Of a stretch of DNA of 64,000 nt, positions 26,501 through 34,547 are shown piece by piece; within the stretch, counting starts at the first letter, position 1; the number at the start of each line of letters is the position of its first letter. The notes under the pieces are model-generated. The model did no database searches and was not told the origin of the DNA. It saw only the letters and a program-made list of their open reading frames with translations. Origin of the DNA: Prosthecobacter debontii (lineage in GTDB: Bacteria; Verrucomicrobiota; Verrucomicrobiia; Verrucomicrobiales; Verrucomicrobiaceae); contig NZ_FUYE01000003.1 of assembly GCF_900167535.1 (NCBI RefSeq), positions 42,039 through 106,038 on the forward strand, written 5' to 3'. Made by a program: the position numbers and the translations under genes.

Positions 26501-28746
26501 AAAGACGCGTCACGAGTCAATCCAACAAGACTATTGCTGCTGTTCACCACGCCACTCACTCCAGTCGTGCCACTACCCCAGGTTACCGCTCCGGAATAAA
26601 CGAAGTCTCCGTTTTTCCAATATAGGGTACTTGCCACGTAGTTACCGTTGCTTAGCGCCGTCACGACCCCACTGCCCACGAAATCATAGTATTGGCTGCC
26701 CACGAGGCTGTTACTGGCACTCACAACGCCGGTCACGCCACTACTTCCGTTGACCCAGGTCACCGCTCCGGCGTTGGTGACGTCACCGTTGCCCCAGTTT
26801 GGGCTGCGCACCACATAGTTGCCATTGCTCAAGGCTGTCACGCCCTCGCTACCTACATAGTCATTGGCCTTGCTGCCCACCAGGCTGTTGCTAGCGCTCA
26901 CCACGCCACTCACGCCCGTCGTGCCACTACCCCAGGTCACCGCTCCCACATTTGAGACGGCTCCATTGTCCCAGTATGGGCTGCACACCACGTAGTTGCC
27001 ATCGCTCAGCTCAGTCACGTCCCCACTGCCCACTCCGCTATTGGCCGCGCCCCCCACAAGGCTGTTGCTGCTGCTCACCACGCCGGTCACGCCACTACTT
27101 CCGTTGACCCAGGTCACCGCTCCGGTGCTGGTGAAGGCACCATTGCTCCAGTGTGGGCTGCGCACCACATAGTTGCCATTGCTCAGCGCCGTCACGCCAC
27201 CGCTACCTACAAGGTCGTTGTTCTTACTTCCCACGAGGCTGTTGCTAGCGCTCACCCCACCACTCACTCCAGTCGTGCCGTTACCCCAGGTCACCGCTCC
27301 GACGCCGGATGTGACTCCGTTGTGCCAGGATGCGCTGCTCACCACGTAGTTACCATTGCTCAACGCCACCACCCCCCCCTGGCCCACTCTGTCGTTGGCC
27401 TTTATTCCCACGAGGCTGTTGCTGTTGTTCACCACGCCACTCACTCCAGTCGTGCCACTGCCCCAGGTCACCGCTCCCACATTTGAGACGGCTCCATTGT
27501 CCCAGTCTCGGCTGCTCACCACGTAGTTGCCATTGCTCAGCGCTACCACCCCCTCCTGGCCCACTCTGTCGTTGGCCTTGCTGCCCACGAGGCTGTTGCT
27601 AGCGCTCACCACACCACTGACGCCCGCCGTGCCGTTACCCCAGGTCACCGATCCCGCATCGGCGACGGATCCGTTGTCCCAGATCGGGCTGCCCACCACA
27701 TAGTTGCCATTGCTCAACGCCGTCACGCCACCGCTGCCCACTTGGTCACTGGCTCTGCTGCCCACGAGACTGTTGCTGTCACTCACCACACCACTGACGC
27801 CCGTCGTGCCGTTACCCCAGGTCACCGCTCCCGCATCGGCGACGGATCCGTTGTCCCAGATCGGGCTGCATACCACATAGTCGCCATTGCTTAGCGCCTT
27901 CACGCCGCCGTAGCCGACTTGGTCACTGCCCTTGCCACCCACGAGGCTGTTGCTAGCGCTCACCACACCACTCACGCCCGTCGCGCCGTTACCCCAGGTC
28001 ACCGCTCCGACCCACAATGCGTATCCATTACCCCAGTCAGGGCTACGCACCACATAGTTGCCATTGCTCAGCGCCGTCACGCCTCTGTTACCTACGTTGT
28101 CGTTAATCCTGCTGCCTACGAGGCTGTTGCTAGCACTCACTACACCACTCACACCGCTGCTTCCACTGCCCCAGGTGACCGCTCCGACGTTGTTGACAAT
28201 ACCGTTAGCCCATGAAGAACTGCACACAACATAGTTACCATTGCTTAGCGCCGTCACGCCTTCGCTACCGATATAGTCGTTGGCATTTCCACCCACGAGG
28301 CTGTTGCTAGCGCTCACATCACCACTCACGCCCGTCGTGCCGCTACCCCAGGTCACCGCTCCGGCTCCGTGGTTCCAGTCGGGGCTGCACACCACGTAAT
28401 TGCCATTGCTCAGCGCCGTCACTCCTCCTTCCCCCACATAACTACCCCTGATTGTCCCCCGCAGTGTGCTGATGAGCTCTCCCGTGGCTCCATTGAAAAG
28501 ATAGACCGCCCCAGCATCGGTGCCGCCTGCATCATCGTAGGGAGCGGTAATGACTACATTGCCTGTGCTGAGGGGGACCACCGAATGCCCAAACTGGTTT
28601 CTGGGATTCGGATTTGGGTCCACAAATTCCGGAAATGGTGGTCGCGCATGGCTGTGACTGCTGATCATGCCCAGACAGACGATCCAGATCAGAGCCCATG
28701 GAAGGAGGCTAGGCAGAGCGAAGTAGGTGCGGCGGGTGGATGGCAT
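23590..28746 (-). CDS. Giant secreted repeat protein with cadherin-like, choice-of-anchor D and MBG-type domains
   Basis: About 1,718 residues from the ATG at 28746, which gives the best signal peptide (LLPWALIWIVCLGMISSHSHA); an in-frame start at 28812 exists. Order from the N-terminus: a degenerate first repeat, then 11 tandem repeats of ~59 residues with consensus VGxxGVTALSNGNYVV, SPxWDNG, AGAVTWGNGTTGVSG and ASNSLVGSKAND. An Ig-like/IPT-like domain (LILTGIDFDAATPSNN) comes next. It is followed by a cadherin-like domain (NDDFSIVGTDLKI), a choice-of-anchor D domain (DFGTVALINSS, AVTFDPRLPGERTATVTV), an MBG-like region (ITKAPLYVTPD, VVYSGFLGSD) and two C-terminal verrucomicrobial beta domains. 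No enzyme motif and no PEP-CTERM anchor are visible. It is probably an adhesin or cell-surface fibre (inference). Confidence 0.8.
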   Translation of the reverse strand: MPSTRRTYFALPSLLPWALIWIVCLGMISSHSHARPPFPEFVDPNPNPRNQFGHSVVPLSTGNVVITAPYDDAGGTDAGAVYLFNGATGELISTLRGTIRGSYVGEGGVTALSNGNYVVCSPDWNHGAGAVTWGSGTTGVSGDVSASNSLVGGNANDYIGSEGVTALSNGNYVVCSSSWANGIVNNVGAVTWGSGSSGVSGVVSASNSLVGSRINDNVGNRGVTALSNGNYVVRSPDWGNGYALWVGAVTWGNGATGVSGVVSASNSLVGGKGSDQVGYGGVKALSNGDYVVCSPIWDNGSVADAGAVTWGNGTTGVSGVVSDSNSLVGSRASDQVGSGGVTALSNGNYVVGSPIWDNGSVADAGSVTWGNGTAGVSGVVSASNSLVGSKANDRVGQEGVVALSNGNYVVSSRDWDNGAVSNVGAVTWGSGTTGVSGVVNNSNSLVGIKANDRVGQGGVVALSNGNYVVSSASWHNGVTSGVGAVTWGNGTTGVSGGVSASNSLVGSKNNDLVGSGGVTALSNGNYVVRSPHWSNGAFTSTGAVTWVNGSSGVTGVVSSSNSLVGGAANSGVGSGDVTELSDGNYVVCSPYWDNGAVSNVGAVTWGSGTTGVSGVVSASNSLVGSKANDYVGSEGVTALSNGNYVVRSPNWGNGDVTNAGAVTWVNGSSGVTGVVSASNSLVGSQYYDFVGSGVVTALSNGNYVASTLYWKNGDFVYSGAVTWGSGTTGVSGVVNSSNSLVGLTRDASLADVVVDNVNNTFFSRFLGEGSGKVRLGSQADGLAPTPRVTLNTANLASNATSLILTGIDFDAATPSNNTVTFTPAGTGTVTAATAMSLTVTSLADLTPGPLYAVVTTNGESSGAAVQVANVVSLAPTALELSNNSLSENNPANATVGTLSATDPDSEQGHTFSLVEGIGDTDNDDFSIVGTDLKISVVADYETKSSYSLRVRADDGEGGVFEQVLTVTILDVGERVIAITGSHQLITNGDTMPDVADATDFGTVALINSSVTHVFTIRNDGDTTLHLDNPAVVTSGPGAEDFELTTLPAAAVAASEQTTFAVTFDPRLPGERTATVTVTSDDGVNGSYSFAIRGFGGLSKPLAQTITFTPATTVYLDQGSLNLSATASSGLPVTLSVVPAGTTSVGASLAGNVLSFTAIGKVQVQAVQTGDGTYAAAKTVMKTITVKETPTKLTLLDLAQTYTGTPRAITTIGGSGDVTIEYKLGTSFGSTPPTEVGKYSVIATDNSGSKTGTLIITKAPLYVTPDHKRKFAGEDNPELTVVYSGFLGSDTEAVFTKTPVLKTTAKTTSGGGLYPITASGGAAANYLFVYQQGTLVVESFAGSYEALLVDADDLPVGKLMLTVPLTGQSFSGKLMTVTETAALSLKGELTTDVDDELATGTATVTKGAGAYEISFTLPMQGDVLATVERDDEPLGSAETGRKLLALAKGSTVLYSGAHTVVLETALPAAEDVPAGAGWATATLSKTGVMTLTGRLADGTAFTTTLAPDVDPDPGYRLFVQPYKKRTESYLGGAFTLLPHPTQTNRRYVEEAGLSWSKTGLAADTTYRAGIGPVTTVMMLDPWLPPVAAKGSTPVITLATRLGLTESTLGVQHSDTGSTLNSNLPTQVALSLKNEVSVQLPEANTTKWKTKVVPATGLFSGSFELADTGAKPRVVTFSGVLRQPAEEADALIGEGHYLLPALPDAASNERLSGEVMFTRP
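26520..28438 (-). repeat. Eleven tandem ~177-bp coding repeats
   Basis: The repeat units of the giant surface protein. Each is ~59 codons and keeps the core GNYVV, SPxW, GAVTW and NSLVG; neighbouring units are close at DNA level too (for example the units around 27640-27900). Unit length varies slightly in the xNGxVxxAG segment. Such arrays readily change copy number by recombination. Confidence 0.9.
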
Positions 28747-29101
28747 AAAGGCTTGGAGGGAAAGACAGCCGAGGCTGGCGAGTGTTTGCCCGAGGCGATC
28801 AACGCTCATCATCCCGAAACTATCCTGTAACGCTAGAGAAATATACCTATCCAGTGCCGACCTATGAAAGGACGGTGTTTCTTATACAAAGGAGAGAATT
28901 TTTCGCATATCACCCTCCATCAGGCACAGATCTTCACCCTCCGACTCTTATCCTGCATCCGCCTCCCCTCGGTCACTCGTGAGAAATCGAAGTGCGGATG
29001 ATCCCTGCTTTCCTCGGCCTCCAGTCGGGTGCTTCGGCTTGGAATCCGCCGCTGCGGTCGCTTCAGGCGAGTGGATTTCGGAGGGAAAGGGGTGCTGGGG
29101 C

Positions 29102-29210
29102 CCTCGAAAAAGCGGTTTTTTAGCCAGCCCAAGCACGCGAGTCCCTGCGATCTGTCGCAAATTGCATGGGACAGCGAGCCCATCCCCATCGCGCGACCGT
29201 TTTTTCGAGG
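29102..29210. repeat. Inverted 15-bp repeat pair
   Basis: CCTCGAAAAAGCGGT at 29102-29116 and its near-perfect reverse complement ACCGTTTTTTCGAGG at 29196-29210 (14 of 15 match), 79 bp apart. The right arm abuts the 42-bp tandem array. Confidence 0.7.
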
Positions 29211-29220
29211 CCCTCGGCAG

Positions 29221-29388
29221 CTCATCCCCATGAATGCACGGTGCATCGCACGGCCTCGGCTGCTCATCCTCATGAATGCACGGTGCATCGCATAGCCTCG
29301 GCAACTCATCCTCATGAATGCACGGTGCATCGCACGGCCTCGGCAGCCCATCCCCATGAATGCACGGTGCATTTCAGGGCCTCACTGG
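29221..29388. repeat. Four tandem 42-bp repeats, each with a 13-bp palindrome
   Basis: Four head-to-tail copies (29221-29262, 29263-29304, 29305-29346, 29347-29388). The common core is CATCCYCATGAATGCACGG followed by TGCATCGCACGGCCTCGGC; the fourth copy diverges at its end. Each unit holds the perfect palindrome ATGCAC-G-GTGCAT (first at 29234-29246). The copies are directly adjacent, with no spacers. Confidence 0.9.
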
Positions 29389-29585
29389 GCTTTCCCCTGC
29401 GTGCGACGGGTCGTATGCAGCGAGAAAGTGCGGTGCTGGGGCATGAGAGTCCTGTTCCTACCCTTTCATTTCATGGGGATATCAGACATCCGCGCGGCCT
29501 GAAGGGGCGCAGGATTCAGCCCAGGCCGCCAGGCCTGGGTTCCCCCGAGCACCGTCGCTCGACCCTCGTCGCGCTCTGAAGGTGC

Positions 29586-29628
29586 GCGGGAACGGACGGC
29601 ACGTTTTCACCTCCCGTTCCCTCTCCCG
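29586..29628. repeat. GC-rich hairpin
   Basis: GGGAACGG (29588-29595) pairs with CCGTTCCC (29614-29621); flanking CGCGGG and CCCGCG can extend the structure. It lies in the repeat-rich intergenic region. Confidence 0.6.
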
Positions 29629-29711
29629 CGACCCTTCAGGCCGCAACCCTTGAATCTCGGTCTTTCCTCCCCCCACCCAGGGCTTGCTCCGCTTCGCCCT
29701 GGCCTGAATCC

Positions 29712-29808
29712 TGCGGTCCTTTGGACCGCAAGCCCTTTTTTGCGGTCTCCCGCACACGGAGTGTGCGGACCACTCCGCTGAGCCATGCCGCAGTCAGGGC
29801 CTGACTGC
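29712..29808. repeat. Three successive perfect 8-bp-stem, 3-nt-loop hairpins
   Basis: Hairpin 1: TGCGGTCC (29712-29719), loop TTT, GGACCGCA (29723-29730), then CCCTTTTTT. Hairpin 2: CCGCACAC (29750-29757), loop GGA, GTGTGCGG (29761-29768). Hairpin 3: GCAGTCAG (29790-29797), loop GGC, CTGACTGC (29801-29808). All three have the same geometry but different sequences. Hairpin 1 with its T run could also act as a rightward terminator, although no gene reads into it from the left. Confidence 0.85.
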
Positions 29809-29828
29809 GCTACTTGGAGGCGGCGCTG

Positions 29829-32330
29829 TCACTTCTTCTCCAGCAGTGCTTTGGCCTTATCGGCGGTCAGGCCCATGACGGGCAGATCAAAGCCGAGGGT
29901 GTCGCCATTCGCTTTAAAACCTCCCCCATCCACATCCACGTAGATCGGGTTGTTGTAAGCACAGGGCCTCATGGTGGCATAGCTGCTGGTGCCAAAGCAG
30001 GTCTCCATGCCCAGGGTCTCGTGCATGGCCACGACGATGAGATGTGCATCCTCTTGGAGTGGCACATGGATCGTCTGGTCAAATTTCACCACTCCGTCCT
30101 GGAACATCTGGGGATGGCTTTCGCGGGTGAAATTCAGTTTCGGGTCGGGGCGGCTATTCACCAGCACCTGCACACGATTGATGTCCAGCCAGTCGGTGCA
30201 TTGCACACGGACTTTGAGATCGATGCCACCCGTGGCCCGCACGTCGTCACCTGCGATCTTGCCGTCCGGGGTGCTGACTTCGAGGAAAGGCCCGGTGGAG
30301 AGAACGATGTTTCCCGCCTTGGCCCGGGGAGCCAGTTCCGCCCAATCAATCTTGGCCGGGTCATCCGTGCTGCTCGGGAGATAAATGCGCCAGGAGCCGA
30401 CGCCATTGCCATAAACTGCATGCGCATCAGCCACGCCCACCGCCACGAGGCGTTTGCCCTGATTCAAGAGCTGTCGCCAAACAAACTCACGCACCAACGA
30501 AGCCTTTGCCGCCAAAGAACCTGCCTTGCGTGTGATCTTGTAAGGTGCCTCCGCCAAGATGTCGGTGCCAGGACCATTCTGAGATTCCGTGCCATCGATC
30601 ATCTCCCCGACCCCGACGAAGCCGCCATCGGCCAGCCCATCGCCATCCCGGTCCACGAACATGTTGGAGAGATCGGGATGGTTAAACTGAATCCAGCGAT
30701 CCGCTCTCTCGCCCTGCCAGCGACGCAAGGTCAGGGCTGTGATGCGCGGGTCGTCATTCCAGACGGGAGCGCCGCCATCCTGGGCATACGCCACCGGCTC
30801 AAAGGGGAAGGCATTGATGTGCTGGCGGCTTCCAGTCAGTTCCACGCCTTTGACGGTTTTCACAAACGGAGTTAGACCCAATTCGCGAATCCACGGCTCC
30901 CAGTCATAAAAGCGGTTATGCTCGGTGGTCGGCGCAAACTCGATGTTCTCCACCGCCAGGTTGATCAGGCGGCCATCGGTATCACAGACGTTGTCACCGC
31001 TGGGAGTGCTATGATTGTGGAAGTCACTGCTGATCCAGCCCCGGGTATCCACCAGCCGCTTGAGCACACCTTTAAAAACGGATTCCTGGTTAGACTCAAT
31101 CGTGATCTCCTGAGTCAGATGCCCGTATTCAGGACCACGAACGACGACGACTCGATATTTGCCGGGGTTGAGCTGCACGACAAAATCCCCGTTCTTGCTA
31201 TGATACTGATCCACACAACCTGCCGCGCGCTCCTTGGGCCCGAGGTCTGGATTCGGGGTGCCTTCCAGTCCGGCAAAGTGAGCCTTGCAGGGGATGGGCT
31301 GCCCAGCTTCATCGGTGATTTTGAACCGGAGACGAGCCGCCGGTGGCAAGCTCAGGCTAGGAGCTTGGGTTTCACCTTCTGCGACCACCACATTCACGCT
31401 CGCATCATCGCGGCCGAGATCCGTCACCTTGAGGGCCATGGAGCGTAGGGGCAGTTTGAAGCTATAGCGCCCTTCGTCATCTGGATACCCCGGCACAGGC
31501 TCTTTTGAAAAGGGCACCCCCACGGTTACTGAGGTGACTGGAGCTTGGCCGGATTTCACCTCGCCCTTCACAAGCCCGACTTTGGTGCCTTTCGCCTCCA
31601 GCGCTTCTCCCACAGCCTGCGCGGGTGAGGTTCCCACGGCAAAGAAGCGTGTGGCCGTCACTTCCTTTCCTGGGGCAATCTCGATGTCTCCGCCCCACTT
31701 GTCCGTGCCTTTTGTCTCAAGCGCAGAAATGGCATAACCGCAACGATGCGCGGGATTGACCGCATCCACCCAAAAGATGCCCTCCACGGTCTCGCCCTTG
31801 CTGTTGAAGCGTGTCATCTCTGCCTTGGTGGAAACCTTCTGTGGTTGATCGGTTTCATTGCGCAGGGTCGTGGTGATGAACACTCCCTGGAAACCATCTT
31901 TGACGCGATATTCGTTACGCCGATAGATCCCCTCGTTGATACCCGCAGAGGTGACAGCCTCCACAGCCGCTTCACCCGCCGGGGTTCCCTCCATCATCCG
32001 CACGTAGGATACGGGGCCATAGCCCGCAGGACAGTAGGCCACGAGTTGGTCGTTCTGGGCACCACGCAGGGTCACATCATAAAGGCAACCCGGGGACATG
32101 CCTTTCTCCCCATAAAAGGTGCTCATGTTTGCACGACGATTGGGCGCATTGTGAGAAATCACCGCCTCAATCTTGTCATTCCTCAAAACGAAGTCTCCAC
32201 GGATGCCATCCGCCTCCTTGCCTCCAGGCAATTCCTTTTCACGCCCGAGGGCAGCTTCGAAAACTTCAGCACTTCGTAACGAGGACGAAGCGGTGGATAA
32301 CAACAACAGAGACAACGCAATCTTCTTCAT
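29829..32330 (-). CDS. Secreted CehA/McbA-type metallohydrolase (PHP-like)
   Basis: An 833-residue protein with signal peptide (MKKIALSLLLLSTASSSLRSA). Residues ~20-430 form beta-rich domains. The C-terminal half carries the PHP-like metallohydrolase: the HxH-containing SSDFHNHSTPSGD (near residue 435), APTTEHNRFYDW, the His in IQFNHPDL, and VAVGVADAHAVYGNG near residue 640. This order and these His residues fit the CehA/McbA family, known from carbaryl hydrolase, but most members have unknown substrates. The environment gives no clue to substrate. The hydrolase is probably extracytoplasmic. It stands alone, with about 135 bp to the divergent DUF1801 gene. Confidence 0.75.
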   Translation of the reverse strand: MKKIALSLLLLSTASSSLRSAEVFEAALGREKELPGGKEADGIRGDFVLRNDKIEAVISHNAPNRRANMSTFYGEKGMSPGCLYDVTLRGAQNDQLVAYCPAGYGPVSYVRMMEGTPAGEAAVEAVTSAGINEGIYRRNEYRVKDGFQGVFITTTLRNETDQPQKVSTKAEMTRFNSKGETVEGIFWVDAVNPAHRCGYAISALETKGTDKWGGDIEIAPGKEVTATRFFAVGTSPAQAVGEALEAKGTKVGLVKGEVKSGQAPVTSVTVGVPFSKEPVPGYPDDEGRYSFKLPLRSMALKVTDLGRDDASVNVVVAEGETQAPSLSLPPAARLRFKITDEAGQPIPCKAHFAGLEGTPNPDLGPKERAAGCVDQYHSKNGDFVVQLNPGKYRVVVVRGPEYGHLTQEITIESNQESVFKGVLKRLVDTRGWISSDFHNHSTPSGDNVCDTDGRLINLAVENIEFAPTTEHNRFYDWEPWIRELGLTPFVKTVKGVELTGSRQHINAFPFEPVAYAQDGGAPVWNDDPRITALTLRRWQGERADRWIQFNHPDLSNMFVDRDGDGLADGGFVGVGEMIDGTESQNGPGTDILAEAPYKITRKAGSLAAKASLVREFVWRQLLNQGKRLVAVGVADAHAVYGNGVGSWRIYLPSSTDDPAKIDWAELAPRAKAGNIVLSTGPFLEVSTPDGKIAGDDVRATGGIDLKVRVQCTDWLDINRVQVLVNSRPDPKLNFTRESHPQMFQDGVVKFDQTIHVPLQEDAHLIVVAMHETLGMETCFGTSSYATMRPCAYNNPIYVDVDGGGFKANGDTLGFDLPVMGLTADKAKALLEKK

Positions 32331-32467
32331 GGTCGGGAGTAGGGTGGTCGTGCTTCACAGTTACGTGAAGCTTCCGACACCTTTTCCAAAAACGCTCGGT
32401 TCTCGTGCGGAAACACTGCTTCTTGACGAAAGAACTGTCACTCAGATAGGCTTGACCTCCTCGTTGC

Positions 32468-33085
32468 ATGGACTGCCGCCCCTCACGCACTCAAGATCCC
32501 AATGAATGGATCGCCACCTGCCCGGAAGGTTCCCGAGCCGTCTGTGAAGAACTGAGAGACCTGTTCTTCCGTTGGGAGCCCGATCTCCAAGAGTCCATCA
32601 ACTCCAACATGCTCTGCTTCAACCGCCACAAGCGGGTGGTCGGTCTCAGTGGCCTGAAGAGCCATGCCCAGATCACCTTTTACCGTGGCGGGGACCTGCC
32701 TGACCCTGGGCGACTTTTCAATCATGGCCTGGAGAACGCCACCATCCGCAGCATCGATCTGCCCCAAGGTCTGGAGGGCCTCAATCAGCGTGCTCTCAAA
32801 GCCCTGCTCCATGCTGCCGTCGAGCTAGACGCTCAGCCCAGTCTGCCGAAACCACCGCGCCCTCCACGCGAGGAATGGCCCATGCCGAGCGTGCTCGAAG
32901 AGGCGCTCCAAAAGAACAAAGCGGCCGCCGCTTTCTTTGAGCAACTGAAGCCCACCTACCAACGCGAATACAAGGTCTGGGTCAGCACGGCCAAACAACC
33001 CGAGACCATCGCCAAACGTCTGAACGAAACGATCCGTGCTCTCGCCGCCGGAAAGAAATGGGCTCAAAGGAAAGAAGCTTGCTAA
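32468..33085 (+). CDS. DUF1801 - YdeI/OmdA fusion protein
   Basis: A 205-residue protein. The N-terminal ~115 residues have the DUF1801 pattern (LRDLFFRWEPDLQESINSNM, then CFNRHKRVVGLSG and SIDLPQGLEGLN). The C-terminal part (LEEALQKNKAAAAFFEQLKP, then IAKRLNETIRALAAGKKW) is the YdeI/OmpD-associated helical motif linked to bacteriocin resistance in enterics. The biochemical role is not established for either domain. The last ~25 bp before its stop precede the transporter gene by 23 bp, so the two may share a transcript. Confidence 0.75.
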   Translation: MDCRPSRTQDPNEWIATCPEGSRAVCEELRDLFFRWEPDLQESINSNMLCFNRHKRVVGLSGLKSHAQITFYRGGDLPDPGRLFNHGLENATIRSIDLPQGLEGLNQRALKALLHAAVELDAQPSLPKPPRPPREEWPMPSVLEEALQKNKAAAAFFEQLKPTYQREYKVWVSTAKQPETIAKRLNETIRALAAGKKWAQRKEAC

Positions 33086-33108
33086 CATTGGAGAGGTTCC
33101 TTTTTCTC

Positions 33109-34449
33109 ATGGCCTATCGCACCGCTCCCCTCGCTACCTCGATGATGCCGCCAGGCATCCCCTACATCATCAGCAATGAAGCGGCCGAGCGATTCAGTTT
33201 CTACGGCATGCGTGCCGTGCTGTATCTGTTCATGACCACCGCCTTGGTGAACCATGAGGGCGCTCCCGATCTCATGTCGGAAGCGCAAGCCAAAGAATGG
33301 ACGCACGCTTTCATCGCCGGTGTGTACTTCACGCCTTTGCTCGGTGCCTTGATCGCCGATCTTTGGTTAGGCAAATATCGCACCATCATCAGCCTCTCGT
33401 TGTTTTACTGCCTGGGTCACCTCGTCCTGGCACTCGATCATACACGCACGGGTCTCATGCTCGGTCTCAGCCTCATTGCGTTGGGCGCTGGTGGCATCAA
33501 ACCCTGTGTCTCAGCGCATGTGGGAGATCAGTTTGGGCAAAGCAACAGCCACCTGCTACCGCGCATCTTCAATTGGTTTTACCTCTCCATCAATCTGGGA
33601 GCCGTCGTTTCTCAACTGCTCACGCCCTGGTTGCTCGACAGCGTCGGCCCGCATTGGGCCTTTGGCGTGCCGGGCATTCTGATGTTCTTAGCCACCCTGC
33701 TCTTCTGGATGGGACGAAACCAATTTGCCCACATCCCGGCCGAACCTCGTCAGTTTCTCCATGAGCTTCTTCAACCCACGTTTCTGCGCAGCTTGGCAGG
33801 CCTCATTCCTCTTTACATCTTGATCGCAGCCTTCTGGTGCATCTTCGATCAGGCCGCCTCGGCCTGGGTGGCTCAGGCTCAACAGATGGATCGGCACGTT
33901 TTCGGATGGGAATTGAACCCCGCTCAGCTCCAGGCGGTAAATCCTTTCTTCATTCTCATCCTGATCCCGTTCTTCACGTTGACTGTTTATCCACGCATTC
34001 AACGACTGACCGCCGTCACTCCCTTGCGCCGTATCGGCATGGGATTCCTCTTCACCCTGGCGACGGTGGGCGTTTCTATTTGGATCGAAAAGCAAATCGC
34101 CGCAGGACATCAGCCCTCCATTGGCTGGCAAGTCCTGGCCTATCTTTTCATCACGAGTGCCGAGATCCTGATCTCCATCACGGCGTTGGAATTCAGCTAC
34201 ACGCAATCCCCACCTCGCCTGAAGTCCTTCGTGATGTCTCTGGAGTTGCTCTCCGTAGCGCTCGGCAATTTTTTCACCTCTCGCGTCAATGCCTACATTG
34301 AAAGCGCCGGAGCCGCCACCAACCTCAGCGGGGCGAACTACTATCTGTTCTTTTTCAAAGTCACCGCCGTCACAACCGTCCTGTTTTTCATCGTCGCGCG
34401 TTTTTACCGCGGGCAGACTTATTTGCAGCAGGAAAAGGCCGCTGCATAA
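33109..34449 (+). CDS. POT-family proton-coupled peptide transporter
   Basis: A 446-residue inner-membrane transporter importing di- and tripeptides with protons. The start at 33109 is preceded by GGAGAGG at a good distance; the in-frame start at 33058 would overlap the upstream gene. The POT signature is at the N-terminus (SNEAAERFSFYGMRAVL, including the ExxER proton-coupling motif) and continues with GGIKPCVSAHVGDQFG. About 12 hydrophobic segments follow, and the late Glu in ITALEFSYTQSP (helix 10 region) matches the family. A strong terminator lies 5 bp after the stop. Confidence 0.88.
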   Translation: MAYRTAPLATSMMPPGIPYIISNEAAERFSFYGMRAVLYLFMTTALVNHEGAPDLMSEAQAKEWTHAFIAGVYFTPLLGALIADLWLGKYRTIISLSLFYCLGHLVLALDHTRTGLMLGLSLIALGAGGIKPCVSAHVGDQFGQSNSHLLPRIFNWFYLSINLGAVVSQLLTPWLLDSVGPHWAFGVPGILMFLATLLFWMGRNQFAHIPAEPRQFLHELLQPTFLRSLAGLIPLYILIAAFWCIFDQAASAWVAQAQQMDRHVFGWELNPAQLQAVNPFFILILIPFFTLTVYPRIQRLTAVTPLRRIGMGFLFTLATVGVSIWIEKQIAAGHQPSIGWQVLAYLFITSAEILISITALEFSYTQSPPRLKSFVMSLELLSVALGNFFTSRVNAYIESAGAATNLSGANYYLFFFKVTAVTTVLFFIVARFYRGQTYLQQEKAAA

Positions 34450-34453
34450 AAAA

Positions 34454-34484
34454 GGGCAGGCTCGCGATCATGAGCCTGCCCTTT
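34454..34484. terminator. Bidirectional rho-independent terminator
   Basis: GGGCAGGCTC (34454-34463) pairs perfectly with GAGCCTGCCC (34472-34481) over an 8-nt loop. It is followed by TTT on the + strand and preceded by a run of A (TTTTTT when read on the - strand). It sits between the convergent peptide transporter and PEP-CTERM genes and can serve both. Confidence 0.88.
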
Positions 34485-34547
34485 GTTCTGGGTCTATGGG
34501 AGGATTGGGTTGGGAGAAGCGTTCTTCGAACAACGAGCGGGAAAAAA

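Larger units (their letters stand above)
28747..29828. other. ~1.08-kb non-coding region rich in repeats and hairpins
   Basis: No convincing gene on either strand. The first ~350 bp must hold the promoter of the giant surface protein gene; it is AT-richer around 28835-28920. The rest is dominated by an inverted pair at 29102/29196, a four-copy 42-bp array at 29221-29388 and several perfect hairpins from 29586 to 29808 (listed separately). Short open frames across the array are produced by the repeat (period 42, a multiple of 3) and are not considered genes. Confidence 0.7.

Noticed and set aside
28920..29372. 150-codon - frame made of MHRAFMRMSCRG-like repeats
   Set aside because: The repeat period (42) is a multiple of three, so any frame stays open; no start signal and no homology pattern.
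29221..29388. CRISPR array
   Set aside because: The 42-bp units are directly adjacent with no unique spacers, and no cas genes are present.
29814..30875. 353-codon + frame across the metallohydrolase
   Set aside because: Lies antisense in the CehA/McbA-like gene, which has a signal peptide and metal motifs.
33058..33108. 17-codon extension of the POT transporter
   Set aside because: Overlaps the preceding gene; a good ribosome-binding site precedes the ATG at 33109.
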